This document shows, in pieces, positions 6,319 to 10,732 of a stretch of DNA of 10,732 nt (position 1 is its first letter; every line of letters begins with the position of its first letter). The stretch is from an uncultured Christensenellaceae bacterium. GTDB lineage: Bacteria; Bacillota; Clostridia; Christensenellales; Aristaeellaceae. The notes under the pieces are model-generated. The model had not been told where the DNA came from and searched no databases. It saw only the letters and a program-made list of their open reading frames with translations. The position numbers and the translations under genes were made by a program. The DNA is taken from assembly GCA_905236495.1 (NCBI GenBank), contig CAJOPV010000093.1, positions 1 through 10,732 of the forward strand. Reading direction: 5' to 3'.

Positions 6319-7160
6319 GGGGCGTCCTCCTCGTCGTAATCATCCAGGAAAGAGCGGCTTTTTCCTTTGTATTTCCAGCCCACCATGGTATCCAACTGCA
6401 GGTTATGGATGCTGGCAAAAATGTTTTCCTCGATGGTGGGGTTCACGCGCTTTAAGAATTTGATGAGGTTCTTGACCTCCTGGCGCTTGCCGCCCCCCTC
6501 CCGGCGGGCGCTTTCCTCGGTAAAGCGGCAGGCGCATTGGATGAAGGAAAGGCCGTTGGCGTTTTTCCAGGCCACGATATCCTCCTCCCGTACCAGATAC
6601 AGCGGGCGGATCAGCTCCATGCCGGGAAAATTCTTGGCCTTCAGCTTGGGGGCCATGGCCTGCAATTGTCCCCCGTAAAACATGCCCATCACCGTGGTGC
6701 CGATCACATCGTCAAAGTGATGCCCCAGGGCGATCTTGCTGCAGCCCAGCTCCCGGGCCTTGCCGTACAGGCAGCCCCGGCGCATCCGGGCGCAGAGGAA
6801 GCAGGGGTTTTTCTCCTGGCTGTTGGCGATTTCAAAGATATCGCTCTCAAACAGGGTGTAGGGGATTTCCAGGGCTTGGGCGTTCTGCTCCACCCGGCGG
6901 CGGTTTTCCGGGTTATATCCCGGATCCATGATCAAATATTCCGCGTCAAAAGGGATTTCCGAGTGGCGATGAAGCATCTGCATCATTTTTGCCAGCAGCA
7001 TGCTGTCCTTCCCGCCGGAAATGCACACGGCGATCCTATCGCCGGGCCGGATCAGCTGATACCGCTTGATGGCCTTGCAAAAAGGGCTCCACAATTCCTC
7101 GTGGTAGCGGCGCACGATGGTCTGCTCGATTTTTTGCACCGGGGTGAAGGATCGACTCAT
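6312..7160 (-). CDS. ttcA: TtcA-like PP-loop tRNA thiolation ATPase
   Basis: A 282-residue PP-loop ATPase of the TtcA/TilS superfamily. SGGKDS (48-53) is the ATP pyrophosphatase loop. CFLCARMRRG (120-129) supplies the C-x-x-C plus RxRRG pattern typical of TtcA, and Cys209/Cys211 are candidates for the third [4Fe-4S] ligand. GHHFDD (146-151) is the conserved metal/ATP motif. TtcA makes 2-thiocytidine at position 32 of certain tRNAs. The start is supported by CAGGAGA at 7168-7174, about 7 bases upstream, and a sigma-A-like promoter lies beyond it. The gene overlaps the downstream TcdA-like gene. TtcA-like proteins in Firmicutes are not all biochemically assigned, so a different tRNA thiolation target is possible. 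Confidence 0.85.
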   Translation of the reverse strand: MSRSFTPVQKIEQTIVRRYHEELWSPFCKAIKRYQLIRPGDRIAVCISGGKDSMLLAKMMQMLHRHSEIPFDAEYLIMDPGYNPENRRRVEQNAQALEIPYTLFESDIFEIANSQEKNPCFLCARMRRGCLYGKARELGCSKIALGHHFDDVIGTTVMGMFYGGQLQAMAPKLKAKNFPGMELIRPLYLVREEDIVAWKNANGLSFIQCACRFTEESARREGGGKRQEVKNLIKFLKRVNPTIEENIFASIHNLQLDTMVGWKYKGKSRSFLDDYDEEDAPC

Positions 7161-7182
7161 AACCGCATCTCCTGATTCCTAT

Positions 7183-7202
7183 GGCGTCAATGGGTTGACG
7201 CC
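7183..7202. promoter_or_regulatory. Perfect inverted repeat at the ttcA promoter
   Basis: GGCGTCAA (7183-7190) and TTGACGCC (7195-7202) form perfect 8-bp arms around TGGG. The predicted transcription start of the - strand operon falls at about 7202. The repeat is therefore either an operator covering the +1 region or a stem-loop at the extreme 5' end of the mRNA. There is no T-run, so it is not a terminator. Confidence 0.55.
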
Positions 7203-7208
7203 CGGATT

Positions 7209-7237
7209 ATTGTACAACGGGCGGCCGAAAAAATCAA
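7209..7237 (-). promoter_or_regulatory. Sigma-A-like promoter for ttcA-tcdA
   Basis: Read on the - strand: -35 TTGATT (7237-7232), a 17-base spacer, and -10 TACAAT (7214-7209). Matches to consensus are 4/6 and 5/6. It lies about 50 bases upstream of the ttcA start codon and points the right way. No other promoter candidate in this gap is as good. Confidence 0.7.
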
Positions 7238-7245
7238 CCGACGGC

Positions 7246-7275
7246 AAAAACCCCTGCCGTTTTTGCCGGCAGGGG
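7246..7275 (-). terminator. Rho-independent terminator, - strand
   Basis: CCCCTGCCG (7251-7259) and CGGCAGGGG (7267-7275) form a 9-bp stem with a 7-base loop. On the - strand the stem is followed by TTTTT (7250-7246). It lies about 30 bases beyond the DUF4956 stop and should end the VTC-DUF4956 transcript before the ttcA promoter. Confidence 0.85.
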
Positions 7276-7303
7276 AAAGAAAGAGGGGAGAGAGAGGATC
7301 GCG

Positions 7304-7975
7304 TTACAGCTCGTTGCCCGGCTCCGCGTAAGGGAGCAGCGCGATTTCCAGGTTGCCGTTCCGGGTGCGGATCTCGTCGATGAAGGCCTTTTCCTGGGCG
7401 GGGTCCTTCATTTTGACTCGATAGGACAGGCGGAACATGCTGCCCATGCCCACCGTTTTCACCCCGCAGGGGTCATAGCTTTTGAGGTACTTCGTAAAAA
7501 GCTCCCGGAAGGCATCCGCATATTCCATGGATTCGGGGATGGTGACCCGCAGCAGCTTTTCTTCCCGGAGGGCTTTGTGATCGAATACCGGCAGGGAGGA
7601 AAGCAGCAGGAACAGAACGCCCATGCTCAGAAGCAAAATCACCCCGTAGCCCACATAGCCCATGCCGAAGGGCACCCCCGCCGCCATGGCGATGAACACC
7701 GCCGCCATTTCGTCGGCGCTGCCCTGGGCGCTGCGGAAGCGGATCAGGGCGAAGGCCCCGCCGAAGGCCACCCCGGCCCCGATGCTGCCGCTGACGAAGG
7801 TGATCACCGTGCCCACGATGAAGGGGATCAGCCCGCAGACCACGAAGAACCGGGGCTGGGCCTTCACCCTGAAGGACATCAGATACCCATACACCACCCC
7901 GGAGAGGATGGCGGCGGCTGCCATCAGGAAAAACTGGTTCGCGGTAACGGAAGCTGTATAGATGGAATCAAACAT
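7304..7975 (-). CDS. DUF4956 membrane protein
   Basis: A 223-residue protein. The N-terminal half is hydrophobic, with about four likely membrane spans near residues 13-34, 43-62, 89-106 and 108-128. Between spans there is a glycine-rich stretch with VAFGGAFALIRFRSAQGSADEMAAVFIAMAAG (69-100), the conserved core of DUF4956. The C-terminal half (about 130-223) is a soluble domain, presumably cytoplasmic. The family has no settled biochemical role, but in Firmicutes it commonly sits beside VTC polyphosphate polymerase genes, as here. The start at 7975 is chosen over a longer frame because AAGGAG lies 8 bases upstream, and upstream residues are out of frame with the VTC gene, which it overlaps by 52 bases. 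A membrane partner for polyphosphate synthesis or export is an inference from context. Confidence 0.85.
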   Translation of the reverse strand: MFDSIYTASVTANQFFLMAAAAILSGVVYGYLMSFRVKAQPRFFVVCGLIPFIVGTVITFVSGSIGAGVAFGGAFALIRFRSAQGSADEMAAVFIAMAAGVPFGMGYVGYGVILLLSMGVLFLLLSSLPVFDHKALREEKLLRVTIPESMEYADAFRELFTKYLKSYDPCGVKTVGMGSMFRLSYRVKMKDPAQEKAFIDEIRTRNGNLEIALLPYAEPGNEL

Positions 7976-8697
7976 GGTTTTTTCTCCTTTCCCATCAGCG
8001 TGACGGCGGGGGCGGCATGCTCCAGGCGGTAAGCCTCGCCGTATTTTGAAAAGCTGGCCTTGCGGATGGCGCCTTCGTCCAGGATGTGGCTGAGCCACAG
8101 GGGCAGGGCCTGCTGCACCTTGATTTCCAGGATGGTATCTCCCCGGGGCCGCAGGGGCAGCCCTGCCATGGAGTGGGTCAAGGTCAAGTGATCCGTGCGG
8201 TAGCGGGGGGCAAAATCCACCGTCAGCCGCAGATCGCCGCCGGGTTCAAAGTAGGCCTCCCGATCGTAAATAATCATGCAGGCGGGCCGCAGGGTTTTGT
8301 AGGCGTCCCGGAAGGCGGTGATCTCTTTGCCGATCTGATCGTTTTTCAGCATGTGAAAGCCTGCGAAAAAGGCGTCCGCCTCCGTCACGGTGGTTTGTTT
8401 CCGGCGCTTATACACGATACCGTTTGCCTTCCGTTTCAGCTCCAGGAACACGGGGCTGTTCTGATCCGCCAGGCCGTAGGAGCGCAGCCGGATCTTTTCC
8501 TTGAATTCCGGCTTTTCCATGCTGGCCCGGATCAGCCGATGATCCGGGGTATCGTAATAAATGGAGGCGATGGAGGTGCGCCCGTACTGATCCAATTCCA
8601 TACGGCCCCGGAGTCGATCCAGCAAAAAGGCGGTCTGATCCCCGTTCAGCAAATACTTGACCTCATAGCGCTGCATGACGCTGATGGCTTCTTCCAT
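7924..8697 (-). CDS. VTC-domain polyphosphate polymerase
   Basis: A 257-residue VTC domain of the triphosphate-tunnel fold, the catalytic unit of yeast Vtc4, which makes polyphosphate from ATP. The tunnel's charged strands are visible: RYEVKYLL (10-17), IYYDTPDHRL (46-55), KIRLRSYG (68-75), FLELKRK (84-90), YKRR (96-99), YDREAYF (144-150), LTVDFAPRYR (158-167), ILEIKV (189-194), and the late Lys in SFSKYGEAY (215-223). The presence of these Arg/Lys/Glu positions suggests an active enzyme. The start at 8697 follows a GGGAGGGAAGGA ribosome site; Met8 is an alternative. The C-terminal 30 residues lie in the overlap with DUF4956 and may be dispensable. No spore-coat CotH gene, a frequent neighbour of this family, is present. 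Confidence 0.87.
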   Translation of the reverse strand: MEEAISVMQRYEVKYLLNGDQTAFLLDRLRGRMELDQYGRTSIASIYYDTPDHRLIRASMEKPEFKEKIRLRSYGLADQNSPVFLELKRKANGIVYKRRKQTTVTEADAFFAGFHMLKNDQIGKEITAFRDAYKTLRPACMIIYDREAYFEPGGDLRLTVDFAPRYRTDHLTLTHSMAGLPLRPRGDTILEIKVQQALPLWLSHILDEGAIRKASFSKYGEAYRLEHAAPAVTLMGKEKKPCLIPSIQLPLPRTSFS

Positions 8698-8753
8698 GTT
8701 CCTTCCCTCCCTTCGGGGCTTCTGCGTTCCCGGTTCCTCCCGGGTACGGCGTC

Positions 8754-8788
8754 ATTATCCCGCCCCGAACTTAAAAAAAACTTAAAAA
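8754..8788 (-). promoter_or_regulatory. Possible vtc promoter with 11-bp direct repeats
   Basis: On the - strand a GATAAT -10 box (8759-8754; 5/6) has no good -35 partner. The -35 position is covered by two copies of AACTTAAA (+ strand, 8768-8775 and 8779-8786), spaced 11 bases apart. This resembles activator-dependent promoters, including PhoP-type sites (TTAAAA-N5-TTAAAA). The tract is A/T-rich and partly shared with the T-run of the capA terminator, so the repeat may be incidental. Confidence 0.35.
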
Positions 8789-8790
8789 GA

Positions 8791-8816
8791 AAAAATCGCC
8801 GAATCATTTTTCGGCG
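8791..8816 (-). terminator. Rho-independent terminator after capA-like gene
   Basis: CGCCGAA (8797-8803) and TTCGGCG (8810-8816) form a 7-bp stem with a 6-base loop. On the - strand it is followed by ATTTTT (8796-8791) and a further T-rich tract. It lies about 100 bases beyond the CapA-like stop and separates that gene from the vtc transcript. Confidence 0.8.
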
Positions 8817-8855
8817 GTGCAGACCATCAATAACCCCCGGGATAGCTCGAAAGGG

Positions 8856-8879
8856 CCGCAGGACTTTCATCCGCAGGAC
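8856..8879. repeat. Two 9-bp direct repeats
   Basis: CCGCAGGAC occurs at 8856-8864 and again at 8871-8879, separated by TTTCAT. The repeats lie in the non-coding tail between the CapA-like stop and its terminator. No function is evident. Confidence 0.6.
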
Positions 8880-8914
8880 CGGGTCTCCCGGCCCGAGGAG
8901 CAGTCAGGCTGTAT

Positions 8915-9976
8915 TTATTCCGCAGGCAGGCCGTCCTGCAATAAAACGGTCCCCGTATCCAGGAAGCTTGCAGGCAGGGAGGTCAAGCCGTGATCCCGGC
9001 CCTTGAACAGCAGCTTTTTGAACACCCGCTGCCGGTCCTGCTCTTCCGTCAGCTCCCGGGGGCGGAAATCTCCCATCCCGGCGGTCTGGCACGGGATCAC
9101 CCGGAAGGCTTTCAGCGCCGGGCCCTCCCCGCCCAGCTCGTAGGTCAGCTGGAAGATGCCGGTATCCTTATCCAGATCGGGGTGGGCGGTGCCGAAGGTG
9201 AAATTCCCGGTGGAATACATCACCACCCCGCCATTGTAAAACTGCACCGGCTGCAGCACGTGGGGATGATGGCCCCATACCACGTCCGCCCCCAGGTCGA
9301 TGAGCTGTTTGGCAAATTCCGGCTGGCCCAGGTCGGGCATCTCATGCTTTTCCGTGCCCCAATGAATGGACATGATCACAAGCTGGCAGCCCGCCTCCCG
9401 GAGGGCCTGGATGCGCCTGCCGATCTGGCCCAGGTTGATTTCCCGGGGAAAGGAAAAGCCCAGGGCCCCGATCCTGACCCCCTTCACCTCCCGGATCATA
9501 AGCGTATCCGTTTCCGGGATGTTTTTGTTTAAGTAAACGCTGCCAAAATAAGGAAAATTCAGGGCGTTCAGGGTGGCGACGGTATCCAGGTAGCCGTCGA
9601 TGTAAAAATCCCCGCAGTGGTTGTTCACCGTGTTGACCCCGTCGATGCCGGAATACAAAAGGGCCTGGGCGTTCTGGGGCGGCCCCGCCAGGGGCAGCGC
9701 CAGCACGGATTCGTGGGCGGTGCGCCTGGTGAACACCACCTCCAGGTTGGCGAAGGTGAAATCGTCCGCTTCCAATATATCCCGCACCAGGGAGAAGGGC
9801 CAGTCCATGCCTTTTTCCGCCAGGGTGGCGGTGTAGCCCTGCTCCGCGTCCCGGTACTGAATGGCCTCCCCGATGCTGCAGTCCCCCACGAAGGACAGGG
9901 TGAGCTCCTCCCCCCGGGCCGTTGGGGCGGAAAGGATCAGCAGCAGGGCCACAAGCAGCAGCGGCGCTTTTTTCAT
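8915..9976 (-). CDS. CapA/PgsA-family secreted metallophosphatase-like protein
   Basis: A 353-residue protein of the CapA family (calcineurin-like phosphoesterase fold), related to poly-gamma-glutamate capsule protein PgsA/CapA. It begins MKKAPLLLVALLLILSAPTA, a signal peptide with probable cleavage near residues 20-23, so it should act outside the membrane. Family motifs in order: FVGDCSIG (29-36), FANLE (75-79), NTVNNHCGDF (115-124), SIHWGTE (203-209), GHHPHVLQPV (235-244) and YSTGNF (254-259). These supply the expected Asp, Asn and His metal ligands. The start is fixed by GGAGGAG at 9985-9991, 8 bases upstream, and by the signal peptide. No PgsB/PgsC synthase genes are nearby, so a capsule role is not supported; a general cell-envelope phosphoesterase is equally possible. 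It is transcribed divergently from the ABC exporter. Confidence 0.87.
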   Translation of the reverse strand: MKKAPLLLVALLLILSAPTARGEELTLSFVGDCSIGEAIQYRDAEQGYTATLAEKGMDWPFSLVRDILEADDFTFANLEVVFTRRTAHESVLALPLAGPPQNAQALLYSGIDGVNTVNNHCGDFYIDGYLDTVATLNALNFPYFGSVYLNKNIPETDTLMIREVKGVRIGALGFSFPREINLGQIGRRIQALREAGCQLVIMSIHWGTEKHEMPDLGQPEFAKQLIDLGADVVWGHHPHVLQPVQFYNGGVVMYSTGNFTFGTAHPDLDKDTGIFQLTYELGGEGPALKAFRVIPCQTAGMGDFRPRELTEEQDRQRVFKKLLFKGRDHGLTSLPASFLDTGTVLLQDGLPAE

Positions 9977-10017
9977 GGGCGTTTCTCCTCCGTTGGGGAT
10001 TGAAATGGGTCGGGAAA

Positions 10018-10046
10018 AGTATAGCACAGTTTTTGCCGGCGGGAAA
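10018..10046 (-). promoter_or_regulatory. Probable promoter for capA-like gene
   Basis: On the - strand: -10 TATACT (10023-10018; 5/6), a 17-base spacer, and a weak -35 TTTCCC (10046-10041; 3/6). It lies about 42 bases upstream of the start codon. The -10 is good; the -35 is poor, so an activator may be needed. Confidence 0.5.
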
Positions 10047-10047
10047 G

Positions 10048-10077
10048 CGTTTTTTGTCTGAAACAGACGAAAAAACG
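10048..10077. promoter_or_regulatory. Imperfect dyad between divergent promoters, likely operator
   Basis: CGTTTTTT-GTCTG (10048-10060), an AAA centre, and CAGAC-G-AAAAAACG (10064-10077) form a near-perfect inverted repeat with one unpaired G (10069). It fills the gap between the two predicted divergent -35 boxes (10041-10046 and 10079-10084). Because both flanking genes point away from it, a terminator role makes little sense and a regulator binding site is more likely. Confidence 0.5.
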
Positions 10078-10078
10078 G

Positions 10079-10107
10079 TTGCCTGGCGGGGATAAATCTG
10101 ATATAAT
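10079..10107 (+). promoter_or_regulatory. Sigma-A promoter for ABC exporter gene
   Basis: -35 TTGCCT (10079-10084; 4/6), a 17-base spacer, and a perfect -10 TATAAT (10102-10107). It lies 32 bases upstream of the start codon, with ribosome site AAGGAGG at 10125-10131. Confidence 0.8.
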
Positions 10108-10139
10108 GACGCATAAACATGCATAAGGAGGCACGGCAT

Positions 10140-10732
10140 ATGTCCATGCGGATGGGCGGGCCCATGAGCCGGGGGTTTATGACCGAGGAAGAAAAGGCCG
10201 GGGCCCCCAAGGTGACAGGGGCGCTGCTGAAACGGGTATTCTCTTATCTGAAGCCGTATTGGAAGCAATTTTTGCTGATCCTCTGCGCCATCGCGGTATC
10301 ATCGCTTTTGGGGCTGTACCCCTCGGTGCTGACGGGCCGCATCGTGGATGCCCTGGCGGAAAGAAAGGGCGTCGCCATCCTGGTGCGGCTGATCCTGCTG
10401 TCGCTTGCGGTGACGCTGGGCAGCAGCCTGATCGGCGTGGGGCAAAATTATCTCAACAGCTGGATCGCCCAGCATATCACCTACGATATGCGCAATAAAA
10501 TGTTCGCCCATCTGCAAAGGATGAGCCAGCGCTTCTTCACCACCAACAACCAGGGCGATATCATCACCCGGATGACAAGCGATATTTCCGGCGTGCAGTC
10601 GGTCATCACCAACACGTTTACCTCCATCCTCTCCAATTCCATCACCCTCATCGCCGCCCTGGCGGTGATGTATCAGCGGAACTGGATGCTGGCGACGCTG
10701 GGGGTGCTGGTGATCCCCCTGTTCGTGATCCC
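10140..10732 (+). CDS. ABC exporter, membrane domain (5' part, runs off window)
   Basis: The first 197 residues of a type IV ABC exporter half-transporter; full proteins of this type are about 580-620 residues, with membrane and ATPase domains in one chain. Probable spans lie near 41-60, 79-101, 160-177 and 183-197. The intracellular coupling segment MRNKMFAHLQRMSQRFF followed by GDIITRMTSDI (117-149) is characteristic of the ABC_membrane domain of MsbA/LmrA/BmrA-like exporters. The N-terminus is rich in Met and Gly, common in Firmicutes members. The start at 10140 is supported by AAGGAGG 8 bases upstream; further in-frame ATGs at 10146, 10152 and 10164 are less well placed. The ATPase domain lies beyond the window. 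The substrate is unknown. A heterodimeric partner gene could follow downstream. Confidence 0.9.
   Translation, partial: MSMRMGGPMSRGFMTEEEKAGAPKVTGALLKRVFSYLKPYWKQFLLILCAIAVSSLLGLYPSVLTGRIVDALAERKGVAILVRLILLSLAVTLGSSLIGVGQNYLNSWIAQHITYDMRNKMFAHLQRMSQRFFTTNNQGDIITRMTSDISGVQSVITNTFTSILSNSITLIAALAVMYQRNWMLATLGVLVIPLFVI

Noticed and set aside
8791..8914. Riboswitch controlling vtc through the 8797-8816 terminator
   Set aside because: The predicted vtc promoter lies downstream of the terminator, the hairpin fits the end of capA, and no known aptamer core was recognised.
8086..9006. Long + strand open frame opposite vtc and the capA tail
   Set aside because: It runs across two genes, a terminator and a non-coding gap; the translation is low-complexity and antisense to clear VTC motifs.
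8915..9976. Capsule (poly-gamma-glutamate) biosynthesis locus
   Set aside because: Only the CapA-family protein is present; no PgsB or PgsC partner is visible next to it, and CapA homologues are widespread without capsules.
10048..10077. Bidirectional rho-independent terminator
   Set aside because: It has T-runs on both sides, but it lies upstream of two divergent genes with promoters flanking it, where a terminator has nothing to end.
9342..10268. Long - strand frame overlapping capA in another frame
   Set aside because: It is a shadow of the CapA-like gene; the family motifs and signal peptide belong to the other frame.
1..10732. CRISPR arrays, tRNA or rRNA genes, insertion-sequence ends
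   Set aside because: I scanned for regularly spaced repeats, tRNA T-loop and acceptor patterns, and terminal inverted repeats, and found none.

Overview
The window looks like a chromosomal segment from a Gram-positive, Clostridia-type bacterium of fairly high GC. By hand count, sampled genes are near 60% GC. Strong AGGAGG-type ribosome sites, sigma-A-like promoters, overlapping operon genes and the gene families (GH105, CE8/CE12, VTC plus DUF4956, CapA, two-domain ABC exporter) suggest a gut or rumen plant-fibre degrader. This assignment is an inference; there is no rRNA or other phylogenetic marker here.

Region 1 (1-5055, + strand) is a pectin/rhamnogalacturonan utilisation operon. In order it holds the 3' end of a GH28 polygalacturonase-like gene, a stand-alone CE12 SGNH acetylesterase, a fusion of a CE8 pectin methylesterase to a second CE12 esterase, a GH105 unsaturated rhamnogalacturonyl hydrolase, and a beta-lactamase-fold serine hydrolase. 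The last three overlap or nearly abut. None of the complete proteins starts with a signal peptide. The likely picture is that imported pectic oligosaccharides are de-esterified in the cytoplasm and then cut from the unsaturated end.

Region 2 (5056-5556) has no intact gene and is AT-richer (about 43% GC by hand count over 5101-5520). On the + strand it carries a broken XRE-type helix-turn-helix fragment, followed by a strong + strand terminator that lies against the stop codon of the convergent tcdA-like gene.

Region 3 (5557-7160, - strand) is a two-gene operon for anticodon-loop tRNA modification. It encodes a TtcA-like PP-loop thiolase, then a TcdA-like ThiF/E1 protein, overlapping by 7 nt. 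A good sigma-A promoter lies upstream, with a perfect 8-bp-arm inverted repeat at the predicted transcription start.

Region 4 (7246-8697, - strand) pairs a VTC-domain polyphosphate polymerase with a DUF4956 membrane protein. Their reading frames overlap by 52 nt and are followed by a terminator. This suggests a coupled polyphosphate synthesis and membrane module. Eleven-bp-spaced direct repeats sit at its predicted -35 region.

Region 5 (8791-10732) holds a secreted CapA-family protein on the - strand, with its own terminator, and a divergent ABC exporter on the + strand that runs off the window. An imperfect dyad sits exactly midway between the two predicted -35 boxes.

The strongest candidates for something less described are the CE8-CE12 fusion with its companion serine hydrolase, and the minimal VTC-DUF4956 pair with its possible phosphate-type control site.
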